Assembly: GCF_039673065.1 (NCBI RefSeq)
Contig: NZ_JBDJKW010000006.1
Span: forward strand, 201,936 to 265,935
Length of the DNA: 64,000 bases
DNA from: Allobosea sp039673065
Lineage (GTDB): Bacteria; Pseudomonadota; Alphaproteobacteria; Rhizobiales; Beijerinckiaceae
Direction of reading: 5' to 3'
Shown here: in pieces, positions 9,223 to 16,462 of the stretch
Layout of the letters: every line of letters starts with the position of its first letter
Position numbering within the stretch: position 1 is the stretch's first letter
Notes under the pieces: generated by a model
What the model was told of the DNA's origin: nothing
What the model saw: only the letters and a program-made list of their open reading frames with translations
The model's database searches: none
Translations under genes and position numbers: made by a program

Positions 9223-10104
9223 ATGGCTCACCAGATCAGGACGGTCGGCATCATCGGCGCAGGCCAGATGGGCAACGGCATCGCCCATGTGGCGTCGGTC
9301 GCCGGCTTCGACGTCAAGCTCCACGACCTCGCCGAGGAGCGCATCCACGCCGCCCTGGCGACGATCGACGGCAATATGGCGCGCCAGGTCGCCAAGGGGG
9401 CCATCGGCGACGAGATCCGCCGCGACGCCATGGCCCGCATCACCGCCGCGCCCTCCCTCGAAGGCCTGGGCGCCTGCGATCTGGTGATCGAGGCCGCGAC
9501 CGAGAGCGAGGAGGTGAAGCGCAAGATCTTCACCGCCGTCTGCGCCCATCTGCGCCCCGACGCCCTGCTTGCCTCCAACACCTCCTCGATCTCGATCACG
9601 CGCCTCGCCGCCGCCACCGACCGGCCGGAGCGCTTCATCGGCATCCACTTCATGAACCCCGTGCCGCTGATGCAGCTCGTCGAGCTGATCCGCGGCATCG
9701 CCACCGACGACGAGACCTTCGAGCTCGCCAAGGAGTTCGTCGGCAAGCTGCACAAGACCGTCTCGGTCTCCGAGGACTTCCCGGCCTTCATCGTCAACCG
9801 CATCCTGCTGCCGATGATCAACGAGGCGGTCTACACGCTCTATGAGGGCGTCGGCTCGGTCGAGGCGATCGACACCGCCATGCGGCTCGGCGCCAACCAT
9901 CCGATGGGCCCGCTGCAGCTGGCCGACTTCATCGGCCTCGACACCTGCCTCTCGGTGATGCAGGTGCTCCATGACGGGCTGGCGGATTCCAAGTACCGCC
10001 CCTGCCCGCTGCTGGTGAAATATGTCGAGGCCGGCTGGCTCGGCCGCAAGACCAAGCGCGGATTCTACGACTATCGCGGCGAGAAGCCGGTCCCGACCCG
10101 CTGA
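9223..10104 (+). CDS. hbd: 3-hydroxybutyryl-CoA dehydrogenase
   Basis: A 293-residue NAD-dependent 3-hydroxyacyl-CoA dehydrogenase of the single-domain bacterial type. It shows the N-terminal Rossmann motif GAGQMGNGIA (residues ~11-20), NTSSISIT, the catalytic HFMNPVPLM segment and the C-terminal dimerisation region with GANHPMGPLQLADFIGLD. It interconverts acetoacetyl-CoA and 3-hydroxybutyryl-CoA. It probably shares a transcript with etfBA, although a stable hairpin separates the genes. Confidence 0.95.
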   Translation: MAHQIRTVGIIGAGQMGNGIAHVASVAGFDVKLHDLAEERIHAALATIDGNMARQVAKGAIGDEIRRDAMARITAAPSLEGLGACDLVIEAATESEEVKRKIFTAVCAHLRPDALLASNTSSISITRLAAATDRPERFIGIHFMNPVPLMQLVELIRGIATDDETFELAKEFVGKLHKTVSVSEDFPAFIVNRILLPMINEAVYTLYEGVGSVEAIDTAMRLGANHPMGPLQLADFIGLDTCLSVMQVLHDGLADSKYRPCPLLVKYVEAGWLGRKTKRGFYDYRGEKPVPTR

Positions 10105-10112
10105 GGCGACAC

Positions 10113-10142
10113 CGCGGCCGGGGCCCTCGCGCCCCGGCCGCG
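10113..10142 (+). terminator. Strong GC hairpin after hbd
   Basis: A perfect 12-bp inverted repeat, CGCGGCCGGGGC / GCCCCGGCCGCG, with a 6-nt loop begins 9 bp after the hbd stop. No T-run follows. Its position fits the end of the etfBA-hbd transcript, perhaps with factor-dependent termination. Confidence 0.45.
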
Positions 10143-10223
10143 CCGTCAGTTCATGCGCCACGCCTCACCCGACCGGCGGCCCGCCCGTGTGCGCGCCGCC
10201 TGCCCGCGTTTTTCCGCACCCGC

Positions 10224-10252
10224 TTCACAATCCTGTCGTCTCGCGCTTACAG
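10224..10252 (+). promoter_or_regulatory. Possible promoter of the HNH gene
   Basis: TTCACA (10224-10229), a 17-bp spacer and TTACAG (10247-10252) lie about 50 bp before the chosen start. The spacing and -10 type match the element proposed for etfB. Confidence 0.4.
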
Positions 10253-10301
10253 TGTAGGCGCTACGGGATTCGTGCGGCCTTTCAGCGGAGGCGCGATACG
10301 G

Positions 10302-10874
10302 GTGACAGTTCATGTTACGCATCCGATGGCCTCGCCGGACGGCTGTCCGGCGCTGGTGCTCAACGCCGACTTCAGGCCGCTGAGCTATTATCCCCTGTCG
10401 CTGTGGAGCTGGCAGGACACGATCAAGGCGGTCTTCATGGACCGCGTGAACATCGTCTCCGAATACGACACGGTGGTGCGCAGCCCCAGCTTCGACATGA
10501 AGCTGCCCTCCGTGGTCTCGCTGAAGAGCTACATCAAGCCCTCGCGGACCCCGGCCTTCACCCGCTTCAACGTCTTCCTGCGCGACCGTTTCGCCTGCCA
10601 GTACTGCAATGCGCGCGAGGAACTGACCTTCGACCACGTCATCCCGCGCGCCAAGGGCGGGCTGACCACCTGGGAGAACGTCGTGGCCGCCTGCTCGCCC
10701 TGCAATCTGCGCAAGGCCGACAAGCTGCCCGCCGCGGTCGGCATGGAGCCGATGCAGAAGCCCTACGCCCCCTCGGTCAACGACCTTCACCGCAACGGCA
10801 AGCTCTTCCCGCCCAACTATCTGCACGAGAGCTGGCTGGATTATCTCTACTGGGATTCCGAGCTGGAGCCGTGA
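10302..10874 (+). CDS. HNH endonuclease family protein
   Basis: A ~190-residue protein with a zinc-ribbon-supported HNH domain in its middle. FACQYCNAREELTFDHVIP carries the first Cys pair and the DH pair. Asn and the second Cys pair follow in WENVVAACSPCNLRKADK. I chose GTG 10302, which has CGGAGG about 10 bp upstream; GTG 10272 and ATG 10326 are alternatives. This type of stand-alone HNH protein is widespread in alphaproteobacteria as a single conserved gene. Restriction, repair or RNA-related roles cannot be told apart here. The dsbB gene is convergent, with 3 bp between stop codons. Confidence 0.85.
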   Translation: MTVHVTHPMASPDGCPALVLNADFRPLSYYPLSLWSWQDTIKAVFMDRVNIVSEYDTVVRSPSFDMKLPSVVSLKSYIKPSRTPAFTRFNVFLRDRFACQYCNAREELTFDHVIPRAKGGLTTWENVVAACSPCNLRKADKLPAAVGMEPMQKPYAPSVNDLHRNGKLFPPNYLHESWLDYLYWDSELEP

Positions 10875-10877
10875 GGC

Positions 10878-11411
10878 TCAGCGCGGCCGCCGCAGCGCGC
10901 CGCGCAGGCCGAGCAGCGAGAGCGCCAGCAGGCCGAGCGAGGCGAGCGCGTTCCAGCCCGCCAGCGACAGGCCGAGGAAGCGCCAGGCCGCCTCGGTGCA
11001 GGAGACGATCCGCGTCGTCTCGAGCTGGCGCATGAAGTCGGCGACGTTGCCCGGCGCCGGTGCCGGCGTGCCGCCGCAATCGTTCGGCCCGGCGAACCAG
11101 CCCCATTCGACGCCGGAATGATAGACGCCGAGGCCGAGGCTCCAGAGCATCAGCCCGGCCAGCACCGCCAGCGCCGCGATCTGCACCGGCCGCTTTCGCG
11201 CGAAAGGCAGCGCCAGCGCCGCGATGCCGATCGCGGCGTAATGCGGGGCGCGCTGCTCCAGGCAGAGCTTGCAGGGTCGTAGGTGCAGCACCAGCTCGAA
11301 GAACCAGGCGCCGGCGATCAGCGCCAGGCTGGCCAGCCCGACGACGAGGATGACGCGGCGGGGATCGGCGAGCAGGCGCGCCAGCGGACGGAGTGGAATC
11401 GTGTCGGTCAT
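10878..11411 (-). CDS. dsbB: Disulfide bond formation protein B
   Basis: A 177-residue inner-membrane protein with four hydrophobic spans. The quinone-side redox pair is CKLC (Cys47, Cys50) right after a span, and the second periplasmic pair is Cys112 and Cys138. DsbB reoxidises DsbA and passes electrons to ubiquinone. The arrangement C-x2-C plus two widely spaced Cys is the family signature. It lies 6 bp downstream of a YqaA/DedA-type gene on the same strand, so co-transcription is likely. Confidence 0.9.
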   Translation of the reverse strand: MTDTIPLRPLARLLADPRRVILVVGLASLALIAGAWFFELVLHLRPCKLCLEQRAPHYAAIGIAALALPFARKRPVQIAALAVLAGLMLWSLGLGVYHSGVEWGWFAGPNDCGGTPAPAPGNVADFMRQLETTRIVSCTEAAWRFLGLSLAGWNALASLGLLALSLLGLRGALRRPR

Positions 11412-11417
11412 CGGCCC

Positions 11418-12029
11418 TCAGCAGGTCAGGAGCTGGCCCGAGCCCATCACGAGCTTGAACCCGACATAGAGCAGGATCACGGCGGCGGCCGCCAGCGCGG
11501 CGACCAGCTTAAGGCGTTTCTCGACGAGATGGCGGATCGCCTCGCCATGCCGGCGCAGCAGCCAGGCCAGGGCGAAGAAGCGCGCGCCGCGCGCCAGCAC
11601 GCAGGAGACCAGGAAGAAGACGAGGCCGATATGCACCGCGCCCGCCAGGATGGTCACCACCTTGATCGGCGGCAGATGCGCCAGCCCGGAGGTGGTCAGC
11701 AGCAGCAGCGTCGTGTCCGGCCCGGCGCAGGCACGCAGTTGCTCGAAGGCGTCGAGCTTGTTGTAGAAGGCCAGCACCGGCCGGGCCAGCGCGTCGAAGG
11801 CGTAATAGCCGAGGCCGTAGCCTGCGAGCCCGCCCAGCGTCGAGAACACGGTGGCGATCGTGGCGAAGCGATAGGCCCGCTCCGGCCGCGCCAGCGCCAT
11901 CGGCACGAACAGCACGTCGGCGGGAATCAGGAAGACGGAGCTCTCGACGAAGGCGATCAGCGCCAGCCAGGCCTGCGCGGCCCGGCGCGCGGCCAGAGAG
12001 AGCGTCCACTGGTAGAGCGACTGCAACAT
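11418..12029 (-). CDS. YqaA/DedA family inner-membrane protein
   Basis: About 203 residues with four or five hydrophobic spans. The DedA-like segment ALIAFVESSVFLIPADVLF carries the conserved Glu-Ser and Pro-Ala-Asp pattern near residue 30. Amphipathic GGLAGYGLGYYAFD and the C-terminal basic segment before the last span match YqaA-type members. DedA proteins work in membrane homeostasis and are proposed lipid scramblases or carriers. I took the ATG at 12029 (MLQSLYQW), preceded by GGGGCAG; ATG 12041 is possible. It is likely the first gene of a two-gene unit with dsbB. Confidence 0.75.
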   Translation of the reverse strand: MLQSLYQWTLSLAARRAAQAWLALIAFVESSVFLIPADVLFVPMALARPERAYRFATIATVFSTLGGLAGYGLGYYAFDALARPVLAFYNKLDAFEQLRACAGPDTTLLLLTTSGLAHLPPIKVVTILAGAVHIGLVFFLVSCVLARGARFFALAWLLRRHGEAIRHLVEKRLKLVAALAAAAVILLYVGFKLVMGSGQLLTC

Positions 12030-12102
12030 GGGCTGCCCCATACGCCCCGCGCAGTCCCGCGTCCATCCTCGCAAGCCGGCCCGCGAACCCGCTCACGCAC
12101 GA

Positions 12103-12130
12103 TTGACCGCCCCTTCGCGATCGCTATAGT
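12103..12130 (+). promoter_or_regulatory. Promoter of the tRNA-Leu gene
   Basis: TTGACC (12103-12108), a 16-bp spacer and TATAGT (12125-12130) form one of the best sigma70 matches in the window. The tRNA begins 17 bp after the -10 box. Confidence 0.7.
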
Positions 12131-12147
12131 CCGCCGGCCCGAAAGGG

Positions 12148-12232
12148 GCCCCTGTGGCGGAATTGGTAGACGCGCTCGACTCAAAATCGAGTTCCGCAAG
12201 GAGTGCTGGTTCGATCCCGGCCAGGGGCACCA
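12148..12232 (+). tRNA. tRNA-Leu (anticodon CAA)
   Basis: An 85-nt class II tRNA. The acceptor stem GCCCCTG pairs with CAGGGGC, followed by discriminator A and an encoded CCA. The anticodon arm CTCGA-CTCAAAA-TCGAG presents CAA, which reads UUG. A long variable arm (TTCCGCAAGGAG region) and the T-arm with GGTTCGATCCC are present. No integrase, direct repeat or foreign gene lies on either side, so it is not being used as an attachment site here. Confidence 0.95.
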
Positions 12233-12506
12233 TTTCCTGCTCTCATGCGAATTCGCTGCGCTCAACGCGCCGATGGTGTGGCCTGACCGGCCGGCAGGCG
12301 GTCGCTTGGTCTCGCCCGCTTTCGGCATGGTCACTGATCCTCAGCTTCGCGGCATCGATGCTCGGGCGATGGCGCAACGAAGCGCACCGCCGGGTCGCTG
12401 CGGCGCCGGACTGGCGGATCTGCTAGAATCGGAACTGTAAGGACGCGCGCGCCCAAGCCTGCGGCAGCGCGCCCGTCCCGCAGCGGTCTCTTCGGGAGCG
12501 ACAGCC

Positions 12507-12881
12507 ATGTTCACGCACGTCATGATCGGCAGCAACGACCTCGAGCGCGCACGCGCCTTCTACGACGCCACCTTCGCCGCACTGGGCGGGGCACCGGGCG
12601 TGACCGATGCCAGGGGCCGGTTGATCTATGCCCATGACGGCGGCCGGCTGATGATCACGAAGCCGATCGACGGGCAGCCCGCGACGGCCGCCAATGGCGG
12701 CACGATCGGCATCGCCGCCGGCAGCCGCGAGCAGGTTCTCGCGTGGCACGCGGCCGGCGTCGCACATGGCGGCACGGCGATCGAGAGCCCGCCCAGCGAG
12801 CGTCCGAACGGCGCGTTCGTCGCCTATCTGCGCGACCCGGACGGCAACAAGCTCACCGCCCGCACCCTGCCCGCCGCCTGA
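12507..12881 (+). CDS. VOC (glyoxalase/bleomycin-resistance fold) family protein
   Basis: A 124-residue single-domain protein starting MFTHVMIGSNDLERARAFYDATF, the usual first beta-alpha unit of the VOC fold. It ends with VAYLRDPDGNKLTA, the second metal-ligand strand. His4 and a Glu or Asp equivalent could bind metal. The family includes dioxygenases, isomerases and resistance proteins, and the substrate is unknown. The soxR gene lies 104 bp downstream on the same strand with its own operator-like site, so the two are probably separate units. Confidence 0.8.
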   Translation: MFTHVMIGSNDLERARAFYDATFAALGGAPGVTDARGRLIYAHDGGRLMITKPIDGQPATAANGGTIGIAAGSREQVLAWHAAGVAHGGTAIESPPSERPNGAFVAYLRDPDGNKLTARTLPAA

Positions 12882-12925
12882 CCCGGCCGGCCCCGCTTGC
12901 CGCCACCCGCCGGCGGGCCTAAAAT

Positions 12926-12941
12926 CTCGATCTTTATCGAG
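12926..12941. promoter_or_regulatory. Candidate SoxR operator (CTCGAT-N4-ATCGAG)
   Basis: A perfect 6-bp inverted repeat with a 4-bp AT-rich centre lies 44 bp before the soxR start. MerR-family regulators bind dyads of 18-20 bp between -35 and -10 boxes, and SoxR is often autoregulated, so this is the natural operator candidate. Confidence 0.45.
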
Positions 12942-12985
12942 GTTACGCAGCCGCGTGCCTGGTCGGAGGCGGAACGGCGGGGGCA

Positions 12986-13474
12986 ATGGCAATGTCCGAG
13001 CGGGAGCTGAGCGTCGGCGAGGTGGCGCGGCGCGCGGGCGTGCCGATTTCGACGCTGCATTTCTACGAGGCGCAGGGGCTGATCGAGAGCCGGCGGACGC
13101 GCGGCAACCAGCGGCGCTTTCCGCGGGCGGTGCTGCGGCTGATCGCGGTGATCCGGGTGGCGCAGCGCACCGGCATCCCGCTGGCGCAGATCCGGCAGCG
13201 GCTCGCCCGGCTGCCGCGCGACCGGGCGCTGACCGGCGACGACTGGGCCGCGCTCTCGGCCGAATGGCGGGCCGAGCTCGATACCCGCATCACGCTGCTG
13301 ACCCGCCTGCGCGACCAGCTCACCGGCTGCATCGGCTGCGGCTGCCTTTCGGCGCAGGACTGCCCGCTGCGCAATCCGGACGACATCGCCGCCAGCAGCG
13401 GGCCGGGCGCGCGCCTGTTCGACCTGCCAGATGGCGGCACCAGGCACCCGGAAGACGCTTCCGATCCGCGTTGA
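12986..13474 (+). CDS. soxR: Redox-sensitive transcriptional activator SoxR
   Basis: A 162-residue MerR-family regulator. The winged HTH is in residues ~8-50 (SVGEVARRAGVPISTLHFYEAQGL) and the dimerisation helix at ~80-112. The [2Fe-2S] ligand cluster is Cys115, Cys118, Cys120 and Cys126 in the pattern C-x2-C-x-C-x5-C, diagnostic of SoxR. Oxidation of the cluster by redox-cycling compounds activates target promoters. No soxS follows, as expected outside enterics, where SoxR directly controls a few efflux or oxidoreductase genes. ATG 12992 is an alternative start. Confidence 0.95.
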   Translation: MAMSERELSVGEVARRAGVPISTLHFYEAQGLIESRRTRGNQRRFPRAVLRLIAVIRVAQRTGIPLAQIRQRLARLPRDRALTGDDWAALSAEWRAELDTRITLLTRLRDQLTGCIGCGCLSAQDCPLRNPDDIAASSGPGARLFDLPDGGTRHPEDASDPR

Positions 13475-13554
13475 TCTCAACCGGGCGCGCGGCCCCGGCG
13501 ATTGCGCCGAGCCACGTCAGCGAGCCCTGGCCGCAGCGGAAACCTTCCCGGCCG

Positions 13555-13854
13555 TCAGCGCCGGCGTGCGCGCCAGCCGTCGAGCCGGTCGGCGATCCAG
13601 TGGGCGAAGCGCGCCATCGGCCGGCGCAGCACGGCGAGATCGGCCGCGATCAGCATCAGCCCGAGCGGCAGCATCCAGATGCCGAGCACCGGCAGGAAGG
13701 ACAGCACGCCGCCGGCGACCAGCAGCAGCGCCACCGGCACACGCACCCAGCGCGAGGCCGGATGCCGCAGCCAGCGCGAGGCGGCGGCCATGCGCGCCGG
13801 CATCTCCCGCTCCAGCCGCTTGAAGGCGATCCTCAGTTCCAGCCGCGCGCTCAA
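13555..13854 (-). CDS. Small membrane protein of unknown function
   Basis: About 99 residues. A basic, amphipathic N-terminal half (~45 residues, Arg-rich) is followed by a hydrophobic hairpin (VALLLVAGGVLSFLPVLG, then MLPLGLMLIAADLAVL) and a basic tail. I chose TTG 13854 because GGAGAGAG lies about 6-9 bp upstream; a longer frame to TTG 13911 is possible. The Pro-Gly turn between two spans resembles small PGPGW-like membrane proteins, but that is weak. It is last in the run AKR - lactonase - FucU - this gene and may only be carried along. Confidence 0.6.
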   Translation of the reverse strand: MSARLELRIAFKRLEREMPARMAAASRWLRHPASRWVRVPVALLLVAGGVLSFLPVLGIWMLPLGLMLIAADLAVLRRPMARFAHWIADRLDGWRARRR

Positions 13855-13923
13855 GTCCCGCTCTCTCCGTTGGTGCGGTGAGAAGCTGGGGTGCGCCGGC
13901 CCCGCTGCCAAGAGGCCGCCGGC

Positions 13924-14379
13924 TCAGCCGGGCTCGCCGGCGATGACGCCCTTGCGGAACAGGAAGCAGCCATAGGGCCGCGGATCGCCGACCTGCACCA
14001 CCGCGAAGGCCCGCCGCGCCGCCTCGTAGAAGGCGAAGCGCTCCAGCCCGGCCAGCGGCTCCGGCCGGCCGAGCGCGCGGTCGATCTCGGCCTGGACCTC
14101 GCGCTGCACCGCCGGCACGGCCTGCGCGTCGCCGACCACCAGCATGCGGCGCAGCGGCTGCGGCTCGAAATCGTCGACCGGCAGCACCGAGAGCACGGCG
14201 CGCGCCACACGCTGCAAGGAGAGCCCGGGCAGGCGCACCAGCCGGCCGCTCGCCGTGGCGCCCGCGATGGTCTGCGCCGGATGGTTGGCGTCGACCAACG
14301 CGAGATCGTCGCCATGGCCCATCGCCGCGAGGATCCAGAGCAGGTCGGCCGACAGGACCGGGTCGATGGCTTTCAGCAT
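13924..14379 (-). CDS. fucU: RbsD/FucU family mutarotase, probable L-fucose mutarotase
   Basis: A 151-residue protein beginning MLKAIDPVLSADLLWILAAMGHGDDLALVDANHPA, which follows the FucU N-terminus closely; His22 and Asp30 match the catalytic region. The C-terminal RPYGCFLFRKGV holds the conserved Tyr and the family ending. FucU interconverts the alpha and beta anomers of L-fucose or related 6-deoxy sugars. It starts 7 bp after the lactonase stop. The neighbours (aldose dehydrogenase, lactonase, aldolase, sugar ABC genes) fit a role in supplying the right anomer to the dehydrogenase. Confidence 0.88.
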   Translation of the reverse strand: MLKAIDPVLSADLLWILAAMGHGDDLALVDANHPAQTIAGATASGRLVRLPGLSLQRVARAVLSVLPVDDFEPQPLRRMLVVGDAQAVPAVQREVQAEIDRALGRPEPLAGLERFAFYEAARRAFAVVQVGDPRPYGCFLFRKGVIAGEPG

Positions 14380-14386
14380 GTGTTGG

Positions 14387-15247
14387 TCATCCCTGCTGCG
14401 TGGCGGCGCGCCCGCGGCGCCCGAGATAGAGGCGGGCGGCATTGCCGCCGAACACCGCGGCGCGCTCGGCCGGCGCCAGATCGGCGAGCAGCGCCTGCGC
14501 CGTCTCGACCCAGCTTCCATAGGAGGCGCGCAGCGTCACCACCGGCCAGTCGCTGCCGAAGACCAGCCGCTGCGGCCCGAACACCGCGAGCAGATGCTCC
14601 ACCACCGGCCGCAGCGTCGCGAGCGTCCAGTCCGGACCGGCCTCGGTCACCAGCCCCGAGAGCTTGCACATCACCTGCGGATGCGCAGCGAGCGCCGCGA
14701 TGCCGTCCCGCCAGGCGCCGAGATCGCCGCGGGTGAGATCCGGCTTGGCGGCATGGTCGATCACGCAGGCGAGATCGGGATGGCGGTCGAGCACACGCAG
14801 CATCGCCGGAATGTGCGGCGTCTTCAGCAGCGCGTCGAAGACCAGCCCGGCGCCGATCAGCGCCGAGAAGGCGGGTGCCAGTTCGGGCCGGGCCAGCCAG
14901 CCGGTGTCGGGGATGTCCTGCACCATCGGCCTGAGCCCGACCAGCAGCGGATCGCGCGCCAGCGCCGCGATCCTGAGGCCTGCCTCCGGCGCGGCGAAAT
15001 CGCACCAGCCGACGACCCCGGCGACGTAAGGCGTCCGGGCCGCGACGCCGAGCAGGAAGGCGGTCTCGGCCTCGGTCGGCGCGGCCTGCACCAGAATGGT
15101 GCGCGCGATCCCGTTGGCGGCGAGCAGCGGCGCGAGCTCGTCCGGGGTCGCGTCGCGGTAGATCGACCCGAGCGCCGGCGTCAGCCAGCCATAATCGCCG
15201 CGTGCGAGCGTCCAGACATGCTGATGGGCGTCGATGCGCGGCGTCAT
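14387..15247 (-). CDS. Amidohydrolase family lactonase (COG3618), probable L-fucono-1,5-lactonase
   Basis: A 286-residue TIM-barrel hydrolase of the amidohydrolase-2 type. It shows the N-terminal HxH (His8, His10 in DAHQHVW), a mid-protein MVQDIPD segment, the VIDHAAKP His and the C-terminal FGSDWPVV Asp. This family includes L-fuconolactonase and L-rhamnonolactonase. The start ATG overlaps the stop of the aldo/keto reductase (ATGA, 15244-15247), a sign of translational coupling. The reaction inferred is hydrolysis of the sugar lactone made by that dehydrogenase. Confidence 0.82.
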   Translation of the reverse strand: MTPRIDAHQHVWTLARGDYGWLTPALGSIYRDATPDELAPLLAANGIARTILVQAAPTEAETAFLLGVAARTPYVAGVVGWCDFAAPEAGLRIAALARDPLLVGLRPMVQDIPDTGWLARPELAPAFSALIGAGLVFDALLKTPHIPAMLRVLDRHPDLACVIDHAAKPDLTRGDLGAWRDGIAALAAHPQVMCKLSGLVTEAGPDWTLATLRPVVEHLLAVFGPQRLVFGSDWPVVTLRASYGSWVETAQALLADLAPAERAAVFGGNAARLYLGRRGRAATQQG

Positions 15248-16290
15248 GCCGGCACCGGCACGTCGGCGCCGAGCAGCCCTTCCGCCTTGAGCTCGGCCCA
15301 GAGCGCCGCCGGCACCGGATCCGCCAGCGCCGCGAGCTGGTCTGCGACCTCGGCCGGCGTCACCGCGCCCATCACCAGGCTCGCCACCGCCGGATGGCCG
15401 AGCGGGAACTGCAGCGCCGCCCGGCGCAGGGTCACGCCGTGGCGGTCGCACACCGCCGCGATCGCCGCGACTCGGGCGAGGATCTCCGGCGGCGCCGGCC
15501 GGTAGTCGTAGCGCGCGCCCGGCACCGGCCCCGTGGCGAGGATGCCGGAGTTGAACACCCCGCCGAGCATCAGCCCGATGCCCTTCTCCAGCGCCAGCGG
15601 CAGGAAGGAGGCCAGCGCCGGCTGTTCCAGCAGCGAATAGCGCCCGGCCAGCAGCATGGTGTCGAAATCGCCGGCGCGGGCGAAGCGCTCGCACATCGCC
15701 GCCTCGTTGACGCCGACGCCGATCGCCGCGACAGCGCCGGCCGAGCGCAGCCGCTCCAGCGCGCGATAGGCCCCGTCCATCGCCTCGCGGAAGCGGCCCT
15801 CGACCGCCTCCGCGCCATGGGTCCGGACATCGACGTCGTGGATCAGCACGATATCGATCCGGTCGACGCCGAGCCTGAGCGCCGACTGCTCCAGCGAACG
15901 GAGCACGCCGTCATGCGAATAGTCGAAGGCGAGCCCGTGCGGCAGGCCGCCGACATAGCCAGAGCCGTCCCCTCGCCCCGCGAAGGGCCGCGCGACCCGG
16001 CCGACCTTGGTTGAGAGCAGCACCGGTCGCCCGGGCCGGCGCCGCAGCGCCGCGCCGATCCGGTGCTCCGACAGCCCGTGGCCGTAGAGCGGCGAGGTAT
16101 CGACCAGCGTGACGCCGCCGTCGAGCGCCGCCTCGACCGTAGCCACCGCCTGCGCCTCGTCGAGCACGGCATAGAGATCGCCGAGCGGCGCCCCGCCGAA
16201 GCCGAGCGTCGAGACGGAAAGCCCGCTGCGGCCGAGGCGGCGCAGCGGCGGCTTGGAGGCGGTCACGGCGGCAGTCGTATCGACGGTCAT
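15244..16290 (-). CDS. Aldo/keto reductase, probable L-fucose (D-threo-aldose) 1-dehydrogenase
   Basis: A 348-residue aldo/keto reductase with a complete catalytic set: Asp in VDTSPLYG, Tyr69, Lys95 in STKVGR and His in LIHDVD. The sequence style (SPLYGHGLSEHRIGAALR, DYSHDGVLRSLEQSALRLG) resembles D-threo-aldose 1-dehydrogenase/L-fucose dehydrogenase and pyridoxal 4-dehydrogenase relatives. Start ATG 16290 has GGAG about 8 bp upstream. It heads the minus-strand operon with lactonase and FucU genes and is divergent from the ABC importer operon. Predicted role: oxidation of the pyranose to its lactone with NAD(P). Confidence 0.82.
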   Translation of the reverse strand: MTVDTTAAVTASKPPLRRLGRSGLSVSTLGFGGAPLGDLYAVLDEAQAVATVEAALDGGVTLVDTSPLYGHGLSEHRIGAALRRRPGRPVLLSTKVGRVARPFAGRGDGSGYVGGLPHGLAFDYSHDGVLRSLEQSALRLGVDRIDIVLIHDVDVRTHGAEAVEGRFREAMDGAYRALERLRSAGAVAAIGVGVNEAAMCERFARAGDFDTMLLAGRYSLLEQPALASFLPLALEKGIGLMLGGVFNSGILATGPVPGARYDYRPAPPEILARVAAIAAVCDRHGVTLRRAALQFPLGHPAVASLVMGAVTPAEVADQLAALADPVPAALWAELKAEGLLGADVPVPA

Positions 16291-16329
16291 GAGAGAGCTC
16301 CGGGCATCATGCGAAAGACTATGTGCACG

Positions 16330-16341
16330 CCAACATGTCAG
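16330..16341. promoter_or_regulatory. Candidate GntR operator 1, CCAACATGTCAG type
   Basis: Ten of its twelve bases match the perfect palindrome CTGACATGTCAG found before the aldolase gene (19745-19756). It lies in the 172-bp gap between the divergent dehydrogenase and binding-protein operons, so one site could serve both. Confidence 0.5.
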
Positions 16342-16462
16342 CTTGCAACCGACCCTTTTCCCTTCTAGCGTGCGCCTCGATCCGACAGGCGCGGCGACCG
16401 ATCGCGCAGCGGACGAGAGATACGGCCGGTCGAGGCCGGACAGACTGTTCAGGGAGGACAGC

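Noticed and set aside
12148..12232. tRNA-Leu as an integration site for a genomic island
   Set aside because: No integrase, no duplicated tRNA 3' end and no foreign-looking genes were found on either side.
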